Notes: a model not told the origin generated them from the letters alone. A stretch of 64,000 nucleotides of DNA from PALSA-505 sp963702235 (GCA_963702235.1 CAVPBZ010000008.1:102744-166743); one strand, 5' to 3'. Positions 27,425-36,650 are shown, counted from the first letter of the stretch. Made by a program: numbers and translations.

Positions 27425-28235
27425 TGTCCGCGACCGCTGAGCTGCGCAGCCTCGCCGTCGGCGGACGGCAGCTGCGCGTCGCCGTCCGGCGCGGCGACCC
27501 GAGCCGGGTGCCGCTGCTGCTGATCAACGGCATCGGCGCCAGCCTCGACCTGCTGCAGCCGCTCGTCACGCGCTCGAGCCGTCGCTCGAGGTGATCCGTT
27601 TCGACGCCCCGGGGGTCGGCGGCTCGCCGCTGCCCGCGGTGCCTTACCGCTTCACCGGGCTGTGCCGGATGATCGCCCGGATGCTGTCCGGGCTCGGCTA
27701 CGACGCGGTGGACGTGCTCGGTATCTCCTGGGGCGGCGGCGTGGCCCAGCATTTCGCCGCCTTCCAGCGCTCCCGCTGCCGCCGGCTGGTGCTGGTCAGT
27801 ACCGCCACCGGCTCGCTCATGGTGCCGGCCAGCCCGGCGATCCTGGCCAAGATGGTGACGCCGCGGCGCTACCTGGACCGCCGCTACCTCGAGCGCGTCG
27901 CGCCGGTCCTGTACGGCGGCAGCGCGCGAACCGCGCCGGACCGGGTGGCGGCGGCGATGCACTCCCACCTGCGGGTGGGTTCTCCCCGCGGCTACCTGTA
28001 CCAGCTCACCGCGGGCGCGGCCTGGACCAGCCTGCCGTTCCTGCCGCTGCTACGGCAGCAGACGCTCATCATGGCCGGCGACGACGACCCGATCATCCCG
28101 CTGGCCAACGCCCGCCTGATGCACCGACTCATTCCGCATTCGCGGCTGCACGTCTATCACGGCGGGCACCTCGGCCTCGTCACCGAGGCAGCGGAGCTCG
28201 CGCCGGTGGTGGACAGCTTCCTCGCCGCGCCGTAA
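27424..28235 (+). pseudogene. phaZ: Intracellular PHA depolymerase (PhaZ-like), one-base frameshift
   Basis: Alpha/beta hydrolase matching the Pseudomonas medium-chain PhaZ along its length: RQLRVAVRRGDPSRVPLLLI, NGIGASLDLLQPLV, RFDAPGVGGS, VPYRFTGL, nucleophile Ser in GISWGGG, VLYGG, acid Asp in AGDDDPIIP, and His in YHGGHLGLVT. One base is missing at 27567-27568 (GTCAC where GTCGAC would restore LVDALEPSLEV); with it the protein is 270 residues. It would break stored polyester to hydroxy acids that the neighbouring ligase could re-activate. Because the flanks are perfect, mis-sequencing is as likely as real loss. Confidence 0.75.
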
Positions 28236-28506
28236 CGGAAGGCCGGGATCGCACGGGCGGACGCGTCCGCCGCGGTGCCCTGCGGCGCTGCGGTGCCTGG
28301 TGACGCCGCGGGCCTGGTGACGTTAGGAGGCGCTGCCGGGCGGGCCAGGGCCAATGGTCGGTGAGAGGCTGCCTGGAGCCGGCCCGGCAGCGCCAGCTCA
28401 GGGCGGGACGTGCCGTTCCCCTCGTTTCACGGCTCAGGACCGCACTTGGTTCACTCGTGGATCTAGTTCTTTTTTCCGCTAACCAGACTCTTGGGCCGGC
28501 CCGAGG
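28236..28506. other. Intergenic region, no gene seen
   Basis: A 271-base gap between the convergent PHA operon and the CHAT-linked operon. It contains GGACGCGTCC (palindrome near 28258) and GCGGTGCC repeats but no coding frame with a ribosome site, and no obvious strong terminator. Confidence 0.5.
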
Positions 28507-28977
28507 TCAGATGGCGAGCCAGTCGGTGACCACCGCGGGCCGCGAGCCCCGGTCGGCCGGCCTCAGCCGCAGGCTCACCGGGCCGCCCGGCAGCGACTGC
28601 GACCTGAAGCGGCCGAGCTCATCCGCGTCCGTGCTGACGATCCCCGCGCTGTGCCGTATCTCCACCGTGGCCGGTTGCGGAGGGGTGAGCTGGCCCATGA
28701 CATCGCGGCCGGAGCCGGTGGTCGTTACCTCGACGTCGACGGTCAGCTCGGGAGTCTTGAACGAGACAAGGCGCGGGCCCGATGACCCGCGAACCAGCGT
28801 GGCCTGGTCGGCGTCCAGGAGCGAGTCGAAGACCAGCTCGGCGAGCTCGGCGTCGATGTCGCGCCAGGAGAAGGCGTCCACGGCCGCCTGCACGACCTCG
28901 GGCGGCACCGGATCGAGGCGAGCAGCTACCCGCCGGAGCTCCTGCTCCAGCTCGCTGTCGTCCGCCGCGTCAGTCAT
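28507..28977 (-). CDS. CHAT-cassette small protein with regulatory-like beta domain (156 aa)
   Basis: A 156-residue cytosolic protein. Residues about 8-60 are helical and acidic (ELEQELRRVAARLDPVPPEV and WRDIDAELAELVFDSLLD); residues about 60-150 are strand-rich and include PATVEIRHSAGIVSTDADEL, GRFRSQSLPGGPVSLRLR, the pattern of carboxypeptidase regulatory-like (Ig-type) domains. It is last in an operon with the sigma factor and the subtilase. It could be an anti-sigma-type partner, an adaptor or a protease substrate; nothing in the sequence decides. ATG with a GGAGAC ribosome site. Confidence 0.7.
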   Translation of the reverse strand: MTDAADDSELEQELRRVAARLDPVPPEVVQAAVDAFSWRDIDAELAELVFDSLLDADQATLVRGSSGPRLVSFKTPELTVDVEVTTTGSGRDVMGQLTPPQPATVEIRHSAGIVSTDADELGRFRSQSLPGGPVSLRLRPADRGSRPAVVTDWLAI

Positions 28978-29026
28978 GTCCGGTCTCCTCCATGCCGCTC
29001 ACTAGGTAGGAGGGCCCGGAACGGGG

Positions 29027-29605
29027 CTAAATACATCCCGCCAGGTCCTGCCGCAGCCGCTGCAGGCACCGGGCCCTGGTGGGCCCGATGCTACCTACCG
29101 GCAGGTCCAGTGCCGCGGCGACTTCGGCATAGCTCGGCGGAGGTGATGTCATCAGGATCCTGAGCAGTTGCCGGCAGCGTAGCGGCAGCCGCGCGATCGT
29201 CCGCCAGATGACCTTGGCCCGGTGCGCATCCTCCCGCTCGCTCTCAGCGCGCAGGACCTCTTCCTCGGTCGGGTTGTCATCCCCCTCAGGGTCCTCGAAC
29301 CGGGTCATGTCCTCCGTGGGCACGGTCCTGGCGTTCGCCCGGATGTTCTGCAGGCACTCGCGCCTGGCGGCGGTCGCCAGCCAGGCACCGACACGCTCGG
29401 GATTGTTGAGCTTGTCAATGTGCTCGGCCAGGCGCAGCCAGGTCGTCTGCGAGACGTCCGCCGCGTCGGCGCGGCTCAGGTGGTAAGCGCGGGTGATCGA
29501 CCATACGAGCCCGCTGAAGCGCTGCACCAGAGCCTGCCAGGCCGCCTTGTCCCCGTCGGCCGCCGCCGTCACCAGCCAGCCGATGTCGTCGTCGGCCACG
29601 CTCAT
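29027..29605 (-). CDS. ECF-type sigma-70 RNA polymerase sigma factor
   Basis: A 192-residue sigma factor with region 2 at about residues 20-90 (LVQRFSGLVWSITRAYHLS, ADVSQTTWLRLAEHID) and region 4 at about 130-190 (LPLRCRQLLRILM, SYAEVAAALDLPVGSIGPTR). An acidic linker lies between. It starts seven bases after the subtilase gene's stop on the same strand and 49 bases before the 156-residue gene, so one operon. No anti-sigma zinc-finger gene is adjacent; control may instead be by the neighbouring proteases or the small regulatory-domain protein. Confidence 0.87.
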   Translation of the reverse strand: MSVADDDIGWLVTAAADGDKAAWQALVQRFSGLVWSITRAYHLSRADAADVSQTTWLRLAEHIDKLNNPERVGAWLATAARRECLQNIRANARTVPTEDMTRFEDPEGDDNPTEEEVLRAESEREDAHRAKVIWRTIARLPLRCRQLLRILMTSPPPSYAEVAAALDLPVGSIGPTRARCLQRLRQDLAGCI

Positions 29606-29612
29606 CCCGCCG

Positions 29613-30920
29613 CTACCGGCCGCGCGGCGAGCAGCCGCAGCCGCAGAGCGCGGGCTCCCGGTCGCAGTCACCCGTGTCGCACGGCAGCAGCACCGGCCCG
29701 ACGCCGGGTATCTGCTGCGCGCGCGCCGCGGCGAGGAGCGCGTCGGCGGCCAGCCGGGCATCCTCTCCGGTGCGGGTCATCCTGGCGGCGATCAGCCCAG
29801 CCACCAGCGGCGTCGCGAAGGACGTTCCGCTCCACCGCGCCATGCCGCCGAACTCCCGCTCCTGCCCGATATTCGGCGGTTCCCGGTACTGATAGGTGCC
29901 CACCGCATAAGCATTGACCAGATCCTCGCCGGGCGCATAGACATCGACCCACGAGCCGAAATCGCTGAAGTAGGCCCGGCTGCGCCAGTTTGCCGCCAGC
30001 GCGCCGACGCCGACCACCTGCGGGAACGCGGCCGGCCAGAATGGCCTGCGGGTGGAGTTGTTTCCCGCCGCCGCGACCAGCAGCGTGCCTTTGCAGAAGC
30101 GGTATCTGTTCCAGAAGCTCTCAAAGCTCAGCAGCGGAAGGTTATGCCGGGTGGTGCCGCCCGCGGACAGGCTGATGATGGTTACTCCCAGCCCGAGAGC
30201 CTGATTGAGCCGGCGGACGAGCTCGAACTCAGAAAGCGCGCCCGCCGTGGTGAAGTCACTGGTGACATGCACCGTCGCGCCCGGTGCCATGCACCGCGCC
30301 ACGCCGGCGATGAAGGTCCCGTGCCCCGTGTATTCGGGGATCATCACCACGCCGGCGCCGTCCGGCGGCGGCAACTCGTCCTCCTGCCCGGTGACTCCGG
30401 CCAGCCAGGGATGAGTGGCTGCGTCCTCCAGCAGGCCGGTATCGGGCACGTAGATGGACACCCCGCTGCCCCCGCCGTCGCAGGGACCGGGATCGGGCGG
30501 CGCGTCGGGCGGCACTTCTCCCGGTTCGGTGGCCGGGCAGGGCAATACCGGGGTGATAGACAAGATGTGATTGGGTGTCGCGATCCCGGGACCCAGTTCC
30601 CTCTCGATCGCCGTGAGGGCATCGAAGGTGTCGCGGATCCTGGCGTCGGCTAGCGAATAGAGGGTTACTCCCTCGACGGAGCGGTCATGAGTGGCCCTTT
30701 CCTCGGCGCTGTCGTCCACGCCGACAACAGCCCGTACCTGGTCCAGGTAGCCGCTCCGGACCAGAATCACTCCTCGCTGGTACATGTAATCGAGGCTGCC
30801 ATCGGGGAAACGGACTATCCCGATGTCTGTTCCCTCTCGCCCGCACGCGTCCGCGATGAGTTGAAATTGAACATCAAGCTTGCTTGGCTGATCGCCGGTC
30901 CCGCTGCCCCTGGAATTCAT
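29613..30920 (-). CDS. Cytosolic S8 family serine protease (subtilase)
   Basis: A 435-residue subtilisin-fold protease with all catalytic residues: Asp160 in VPDTGL, His200 in GHGTFIAGV and Ser367 in SGTSFATPLVAG, plus oxyanion Asn in AAAGNNS. There is no signal peptide or membrane span; the N-terminal 150 residues contain a sensor-like segment (IVRFPDGSLDYMYQRGVILV) unlike a secreted prodomain. The C-terminus is cysteine-rich (CDTGDCDREPALCGCGC), maybe a metal site. The ATG at 30920 has AAGG upstream; a GTG seven codons earlier is possible. It faces the TPR-CHAT gene across about 100 bases and leads the sigma-factor operon. Confidence 0.85.
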   Translation of the reverse strand: MNSRGSGTGDQPSKLDVQFQLIADACGREGTDIGIVRFPDGSLDYMYQRGVILVRSGYLDQVRAVVGVDDSAEERATHDRSVEGVTLYSLADARIRDTFDALTAIERELGPGIATPNHILSITPVLPCPATEPGEVPPDAPPDPGPCDGGGSGVSIYVPDTGLLEDAATHPWLAGVTGQEDELPPPDGAGVVMIPEYTGHGTFIAGVARCMAPGATVHVTSDFTTAGALSEFELVRRLNQALGLGVTIISLSAGGTTRHNLPLLSFESFWNRYRFCKGTLLVAAAGNNSTRRPFWPAAFPQVVGVGALAANWRSRAYFSDFGSWVDVYAPGEDLVNAYAVGTYQYREPPNIGQEREFGGMARWSGTSFATPLVAGLIAARMTRTGEDARLAADALLAAARAQQIPGVGPVLLPCDTGDCDREPALCGCGCSPRGR

Positions 30921-31018
30921 CGCAACCTTCGAAGTTCGCACCAGGCGGCGATGTTCCCCGCTCGCCGTCGGTCAGTATGTCTCGATATGACCCTTAAGTA
31001 TGTCAGTGGACCATCCGC

Positions 31019-33679
31019 ATGGCCAGGCTTACCATCCATCCCATGGCAGCCGGGACTAAGCAGGACGATGGTGTTCCTGGTCAGGTACTGGACCTACTGC
31101 CACTGCTCGGCTCTCGGCCGGACGAGCTTATGGCAAGGGCACGCGACGTCCTGGCCGGCTCTCCTGCGCCCTACGAGGCCTCGGTAGCCCGCCAGGCCAT
31201 CGGCATGGTCTTGCGCGAGTGGGGTGATCTGGACGCGGGGACACGCGAACTGCGGGCCGCGCTGCGCCTTGCCCGGGCTGCCCGCTCTACCGACCGTCAG
31301 GCCGACGTGCTCGCGGCACTCGGTGTTGCCCTGATCTACCAGGGCAACACCGGCCAGGGGCTGGCAGCGTTCGACTCGTCCCTCGCACTGGCGGCCGGCC
31401 AGGCGGCCGGGCACGTGCTGGTGCGCAGGGGCATTGCTCTGCAGGTTCTCGGGCGGCACGAGGAGGCTCTCGATGACCTGCGCCGCGCAGTGCGCATTCT
31501 GCGCTCGGCGGGCGACGGTATGTGGGAGGCCCGGGCGCTGACCGCCCGCGCGCTCGTGCAGCTCGCTTGCGGGGCCACCCGAAGAGCCGATCTCGACCTC
31601 GGCAGGGCCGAGCGGTTGTTCGCCACCACCAGCCAGGACGTCGAAGTCGCTTACATCTGGCACAATCGCGGCCTCGTCGCATTCCGCTCCGGCGACCTGC
31701 CCAGGGCTCTGTCCGGCCTGGAGGAAGCGGATCGTCGCTACCGGCTACTTGACATCGGGATGCCCGACGTGAGCATCGACCGGTGTGCCGTGCTGCTGGC
31801 GGCTGGCCTGCCGCATGATGCGCTCCGTCAGACCGACGACGCGGTCCGCGAGTTTCCCGGCAACGGCGGACAGGCCACGAAGAAGGCCGAGTTGCTGCTC
31901 AGCGCCGCGCAGGCGGCCCTGGCTGCCGCCCGACCGCAGGTAGCCACGGAGCGGGCCGAGGCGGCACGGCGCATGTTTCGCGCCCAGGGCAGACCATGGT
32001 GGCAGTCGCACGCTGCGCTGCTGCACCTGCAGGCGCGTTTCGTGGTCGGCCCGGTAACCCCTGCACTGCTGCATCAGACCGAGCACGTCGCGCTCAGCTT
32101 GGACAACCTCGGCTCCGCTGACGCACAGCAGGCGCGCCTGCTGGCCGGCCGGATCGCATTGGCGCTAGGCAGGCAGCTGGATGCTGACCGCCACCTCGCC
32201 GAGGCGGCGGTCAGCAGGCACCGCCGCGTCTCGGCCCTGACGCGCGCCCAGGGCTGGCTCGCCGAGGCGCTGCGAGCAGATGCGACGGGCAACCAGCGGC
32301 GGCTGCTGAGCGCCTGCCGCCACGGGCTGGCGGTCCTGGACGAGCATCTCGTCACGCTCGGCGCCTCCGAACTGCGGGCCCAGGCCACCGCACAGGGCGC
32401 CGAGCTCGCGGCACTGGCCCAGCGGGCCGCGCTCAGGTCAGGCCGGTCCCGGCAGCTGCTCGCGTGGAGCGAGAGATGGCGGGCGTCAGCCCTCGCGGTC
32501 CCGCGGGCCCGCCCGGTGGACGATGCTGGCCTCCAGGCGGAGCTGACCGCACTTCGCGACGTGACCAGCCGCGTCGACCGGGCTGCGGCCGGCGGCGATC
32601 CGACCGTGATCCTGCGCCGTGAGCAACTACGGCTGGAGCAGGTCGTTAGGGCCAGGGTCCTGAGATCTCAGGGCGGCGGCCCTGGCGGCGGGCACAGGTT
32701 CGACGTCGCGTCGTTTCTCGGCCAGCTCGGCGACGCCACGCTGGTCCAGATCGTCGCGATCGACGGCGACCTGCACCTGCTGGTCTGCGGTGCCGGCCGG
32801 GTCAGGCACGTCACCGGAGGCCGGCTCGACGATGCGGCCCGCGAGGTGGAGTACGCGCGCTTCACGCTGCGGCGTCTCGCGCACGGGCGCGGCGCCGGCC
32901 AGGACGGCGGCCTGGCGGTGCTAGAGGGGACAGGCACCAGGCTGGAGACCGTCCTGCTCGGCTCCTTCAGCCGGCATCTCGGCGACGGTCCGGTGATCGT
33001 GGTACCGCCCGGCAGGCTGCAGGCCGTGCCCTGGGCCCTGCTGCCCTCGCTGCGGGACCGGGCGGTCAGCGTCGCCCCGTCGGCCCGCGCCTGGCTGCAG
33101 GCCCGCGCGACGGTACCTCCTGAGGGCGGCGCGACGGCGCTGATCCGCGGTCCCGGCCTCGGCGCTGGCGGCGGTGAGCTGCAGGCGCTGTCCACGGAGT
33201 ATCCCGGCGCCACCGTGCTGTCCCGCGGGACGGCCACCGCGCGCAGGGTACTTGCGGCTCTCGACGGCGCGCCGCTGGCCCACATCGCGGCGCACGGGAC
33301 GTTCCGGGCCGACAGCCCGCTGTTCTCGTCGCTGCAGCTGGACGACGGCCCGCTGACCGTGCATGACCTCGAGGGACTGCACCGCGCGCCGTACCGGCTG
33401 GTCTTGTCCAGCTGCGACTCCGGCGTGCTCGTCCAGGCCGGGGCCAACGAGCTGCTCGGCCTGACCAGCTCGCTCGTACCGCTCGGCACGGCCGGGATCG
33501 TCGCCAGCGTCGTGCCGGTCAACGACGAGGCCACCGTCGGCCTGATGGTCGAGCTGCACCGGCAGCTGCGCCGCGGCGTCACCCTGGGCCAGGCGTTGCG
33601 CGACGCCAGGGCGGGCTTCGGCGGCGACCCGGTGCGGGCCGCCACCGCATGGTCGTTCATCGCCCTGGGCGCATCCTGA
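31019..33679 (+). CDS. TPR-CHAT caspase-like protein
   Basis: An 886-residue protein. Residues about 20-520 are tandem TPR-type helical hairpins (for example EALDDLRRAVRILRSAGDG, GQGLAAFDSSLALAAGQ). Residues about 600-886 are a CHAT domain: VVPPGRLQAVPWALLPSL, catalytic His759 in IAAHGTFR and Cys799 in LSSCDSG, then AGIVASVVPVNDEATVGLM. The CHAT fold is a caspase-like cysteine protease. It is cytosolic. ATG at 31019; another ATG at 31043 is possible. Divergent from the subtilase, sigma and small-protein operon, with a strong hairpin at its 3' end. The layout suggests a protease-controlled transcription response, which is inference. Confidence 0.87.
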   Translation: MARLTIHPMAAGTKQDDGVPGQVLDLLPLLGSRPDELMARARDVLAGSPAPYEASVARQAIGMVLREWGDLDAGTRELRAALRLARAARSTDRQADVLAALGVALIYQGNTGQGLAAFDSSLALAAGQAAGHVLVRRGIALQVLGRHEEALDDLRRAVRILRSAGDGMWEARALTARALVQLACGATRRADLDLGRAERLFATTSQDVEVAYIWHNRGLVAFRSGDLPRALSGLEEADRRYRLLDIGMPDVSIDRCAVLLAAGLPHDALRQTDDAVREFPGNGGQATKKAELLLSAAQAALAAARPQVATERAEAARRMFRAQGRPWWQSHAALLHLQARFVVGPVTPALLHQTEHVALSLDNLGSADAQQARLLAGRIALALGRQLDADRHLAEAAVSRHRRVSALTRAQGWLAEALRADATGNQRRLLSACRHGLAVLDEHLVTLGASELRAQATAQGAELAALAQRAALRSGRSRQLLAWSERWRASALAVPRARPVDDAGLQAELTALRDVTSRVDRAAAGGDPTVILRREQLRLEQVVRARVLRSQGGGPGGGHRFDVASFLGQLGDATLVQIVAIDGDLHLLVCGAGRVRHVTGGRLDDAAREVEYARFTLRRLAHGRGAGQDGGLAVLEGTGTRLETVLLGSFSRHLGDGPVIVVPPGRLQAVPWALLPSLRDRAVSVAPSARAWLQARATVPPEGGATALIRGPGLGAGGGELQALSTEYPGATVLSRGTATARRVLAALDGAPLAHIAAHGTFRADSPLFSSLQLDDGPLTVHDLEGLHRAPYRLVLSSCDSGVLVQAGANELLGLTSSLVPLGTAGIVASVVPVNDEATVGLMVELHRQLRRGVTLGQALRDARAGFGGDPVRAATAWSFIALGAS

Positions 33680-33796
33680 CCGCCTGGTGATGTATCGGGC
33701 CGCACCCGCCGCCCTCTTCCTCATGTGGTCCCCGGAACCGGTAAGGCATGCGTGCCTTCGCCGGCCAGGGATACGCGCGGCCTGGCTGGGCAGGGG

Positions 33797-33826
33797 GGCA
33801 GGCCGGGAGATACTTCCCGGCCTGCC
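33797..33826. terminator. Hairpin terminator between CHAT gene and hydrolase gene
   Basis: GGCAGGCCGGGA and TCCCGGCCTGCC, perfect 12-base arms with a six-base loop, in the gap between two converging genes. Confidence 0.7.
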
Positions 33827-33888
33827 CGGCCGGGTACGCCAGACTCCTCGGCCGCCCTGACCGCTGGGCGGATGTGACGGCGCGCGGT

Positions 33889-34821
33889 TCAGGTGCTGTC
33901 CGCCGCCGGGCAGAGGGCGTCGGCCCGGTCGGCGAGGGCCCGGACCTCGTCGGCCACCCGCGGCCACACCGCCCGCGGGAGATCGTGTCCCACGCCCGGC
34001 AGGATCACGAGCCTGGCGCCTTCGATCGCGGCCGCGGTGCGCCGCGCCGCGGCGGGGCGCAGCAGCGGGTCGGCGTCGCCGTGCAGCACGAGGGCGGGCA
34101 CCCGGAGCCCGGCCAGCCGGCCGCCGTGCCACGTCGCCCCGGCCTGACGGCTCTGCGCGCGGGTGTCACGGACACCGCTGACGACGTCACGCTCGATCCG
34201 CTGGCGAGCCGCTTCCTCGTCGAAGGGGTATCCGGGTGAGGCCACCGCGCGGGCGAGGGCGAGGCCGAGGGCGATGTCGCCGTCGCGTCCTGCCGGGAAC
34301 TTCATCCGGGCGAACCTGGCCACCTGCCCGAGGTGCACATAGCGAGCCGCCCGGATACCGCTGACGTCGCTGGGCAGCGACGCCGCGGACGTGATGCTGC
34401 GGACACGCCCGGGGTGGCGCAGCGCGATGCGCTGGACCAGCTGGCCACCCATCGACGCTCCGAACAGGTGCGCGGAGTCCCAGCCCAGGGCGTCGAGGAC
34501 GGCCACCGCATCGTCGGTCATGTCCTCGGCTGTGTAGGCCGGCGGGTGCAGGCGCAGCAGCGCGGCGACCGGGCTGCTGGCCCCGGTGTCCGGCAGCCGG
34601 GTGGACTCGCCGGCGTCACGCTGGTCGAAGGCGACCACGTGAAAGCCATGGCTGACCAGCTCGTCGACGAGACCCTGCGGCCACCAGAACCTCGATACGC
34701 CCAGGCCCATCACCAGCAGCAGCGGGTCACCGCCCGCGCCGCCGAGATCCTCGAAGGCAATGTCGACGCTGCCGTTGCGGGCATAGCGGGTAGCTCCGGG
34801 TCCGGCTCCGGTGGTCGTCAT
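33889..34821 (-). CDS. Alpha/beta hydrolase
   Basis: About 310 residues of the esterase/haloperoxidase-like type. The first strand has DPLLLVMGLG, then FHVVAFDQRDAGEST, nucleophile Ser in LFGASMGGQLVQ, acid Asp in VLHGDADPLL and His in LPGVGHDLP. This pattern matches lipases/esterases such as those annotated alpha/beta fold hydrolase in actinomycetes. The ATG at 34821 has GGAGG six bases upstream and is preferred over two in-frame upstream ATGs. A perfect 15-base palindrome in its leader suggests repressor control. Substrate unknown. Confidence 0.83.
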   Translation of the reverse strand: MTTTGAGPGATRYARNGSVDIAFEDLGGAGGDPLLLVMGLGVSRFWWPQGLVDELVSHGFHVVAFDQRDAGESTRLPDTGASSPVAALLRLHPPAYTAEDMTDDAVAVLDALGWDSAHLFGASMGGQLVQRIALRHPGRVRSITSAASLPSDVSGIRAARYVHLGQVARFARMKFPAGRDGDIALGLALARAVASPGYPFDEEAARQRIERDVVSGVRDTRAQSRQAGATWHGGRLAGLRVPALVLHGDADPLLRPAAARRTAAAIEGARLVILPGVGHDLPRAVWPRVADEVRALADRADALCPAADST

Positions 34822-34841
34822 CGCCATCCTCCGTCTCATTC

Positions 34842-34856
34842 GCGAACACTGTTCGC
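34842..34856. promoter_or_regulatory. Palindromic operator upstream of hydrolase
   Basis: GCGAACA-C-TGTTCGC, perfect seven-base arms around one base, just upstream of the hydrolase start. A related half-site, GTTCGCAAACGA, lies near 34883. No dedicated regulator gene is adjacent. Confidence 0.5.
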
Positions 34857-34975
34857 CAATGATGATACGAGCTTGAGTACGGCGTTCGCAAACGAGCTGC
34901 CGGGAGGCAGCGCGGGGTGTCCCCCGGCCGCAGCCCGGCGAGCGCGGGCCGCGCCCTGATCGCCGCCGCCGGGGC

Positions 34976-35419
34976 TCAGCCCGGCGGCGGTGCGGTCACG
35001 AAGATGCAGAAGGGGTGCCCGGCGGCATCCGCGTAGACCCGCAGCGGCTCGTCGGGATCATCGGTGCGGTCCAGCAGCAGCCGTGCGCCCAGGGCGAGCG
35101 CCCGCTCGTGCTGGGCATCGAGGTCCTGTGTCGTGTGAACGGTCAGGTCCAGGTGCAGCTGCTGCGGCGTCGGGCCCGATGGCCACGTCGCTTCCGGCAG
35201 CTCCGCCACCTGCTGGAAGGCCAGCCGGCGCGTGCCCCCCGAGTCCTGCAGCACCAGCCAGTCCTGTCCGGCCGGGTCCGGCTCGCCTGCGGCCGGCGGC
35301 TCGTCCCCGGGCCGGTAGCTGAAGCCGAGCAGCTCACGGTAGAACTCCGCGAGCGCCCGCACGTCGGTACTGTCCAGGACTACCTGCCGGAGCTCAGGGA
35401 CTCCCTGCTGCGCTGGCAT
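34976..35419 (-). CDS. VOC (glyoxalase/bleomycin resistance-like) protein
   Basis: A 147-residue single-unit vicinal-oxygen-chelate protein. It starts LRQVVLDSTDVRALAEFYRE, has GQDWLVLQDS and LHLDLTVH (metal-binding His and acidic strand) and ends with the paired YADAAGHPFCIFV. Such proteins act as dimeric metal enzymes or binding proteins; substrate unknown. It precedes the sigma-factor pseudogene on the same strand, a pairing that is often seen for YCII and sigma genes but not for this one, so no functional link is claimed. Confidence 0.82.
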   Translation of the reverse strand: MPAQQGVPELRQVVLDSTDVRALAEFYRELLGFSYRPGDEPPAAGEPDPAGQDWLVLQDSGGTRRLAFQQVAELPEATWPSGPTPQQLHLDLTVHTTQDLDAQHERALALGARLLLDRTDDPDEPLRVYADAAGHPFCIFVTAPPPG

Positions 35420-35472
35420 CGGACCACCTCCGGGTGGCAGTTTACGGACCGGGCTCGCGACGGCCCTGCTCG

Positions 35473-36600
35473 TTACGGGCCCTGCTCACCGAGCCGCGAG
35501 GCCTGTGCCTGCAGGTAGCGCTGCTCGGGCAGGCTGGTGGTCCGCCGCGCGGCGCGGGTGAACGCGGCCCGGGCGGCCGTGCGGTCGCCGGCCAGCTCGA
35601 GCAGGTGCGCGCGGACCGCATCGGCCCGGTGGCTGCCGGTCACCCGGCCGTCGCCGTCCAGGCTGGCGAGCACCTGCAGGCCGGCTCGCGGGCCCCGCAC
35701 CATGGCGACCGCCACCGCGCGGTTGAGCGCGACCGCGGGCCCGGGAGTCAGCCGCTCCAGCAGCCCGTAGAGGGCGAGGATCTGCGGCCAGTCGGTGTCC
35801 TGCGCCCGGGCGGCCTCGTCGTGGACCGCGGCGATGGCCGCCTGGACCTGGTACGGGCCGGGCGGGGCCGTGGCTAGCGCGTGGCTGATCAGCGCGGTAC
35901 CCTCGCCGATCGCCTCGGCGTCCCACCGGGACCGGTCCTGCTCGGCGAGCGGGACCGGGGTGCCGTCCGGCCTGGTGCGGGCGGCGCGCCGCACGTCGGT
36001 GAGCAGCATGAGCGCCAGCAGCCCGGTGACCTCGCCGTCGCCGGGCAGCAGCGCGTGCACGGCGCGGGTCAGCCTGATCGCCTCGGCGGTCAGCTCGGTG
36101 CGGTGCACCCCGGGGCCGGAGCTGGCGGTGTAGCCCTCGTTGAAGATGAGATAGAGCACGTGCAGCACGACCGGCAGCCGGTCGGAGTGCTCCGGCTGCG
36201 ACGGCATACCCAAGCCGGTGCCGCTGGCCTTGATCCGCTGCTTGGCCCGGCGTCAGCGTGTCGTCCTGCTCGGCGGCCAGGCCGTCGCCGGGCAGCGCCC
36301 CGGCCGCCCCGGCCGGCCCGGCCGGCCCGGCCGGGGGCTCCAGCGCGGCCACGGTGACTTCCCTGCGCCTGCGCGCGGCCTCACTGCGCCACTGGTCGGT
36401 CAGCCGCCGGGACGCGACGGTGACCAGCCACCCCCTGGGGTTGTCGGGCACGCCGCTGGCCGGCCACTGGATGCTGGCGTCGAGCAGCGCCTCCTGCACC
36501 GCGTCCTCGCAGGCGTCGAACTGCCCGTACCGGCGGACGAGCGTGCCGAGGACCTGCCGCGCCAGCGGGCGCCCTGCGGCGCCTGTCGTGAACCTGGTCG
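35473..36600 (-). pseudogene. SigJ/SigI-like ECF sigma factor with internal deletion and no start
   Basis: N-terminal part LARQVLGTLVRRYGQFDACE, then DAVQEALLDASIQWPASG and PRGWLVTVASRRLTDQWR is region 2. After EQDDTLT (near 36265) the frame jumps to RAKQRIKASGTGLG and continues with the typical C-terminal TPR-like domain (LYLIFNEGYTAS, GLLALMLLTDVRRAAR, ALNRAVAVAMV). Compared with the intact paralogue at 42 kb, about 46 codons between are gone, covering the region 4 HTH (there: LTLRLIAGLQTAEIARAFL). No in-frame start precedes region 2. It cannot make a working sigma factor. Confidence 0.8.
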
Positions 36601-36650
36601 GAGCGCGGCAGGGATTCTCGACAACTACCGGGTGGCGGTGGGGCGGAGCG

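Noticed and set aside
31019..33679. TPR-CHAT gene as part of a type III-E CRISPR (Craspase) locus
   Set aside because: No gRAMP/Cas7-11, Cas1/2 or repeat array nearby; only the general protease-sigma logic is comparable.
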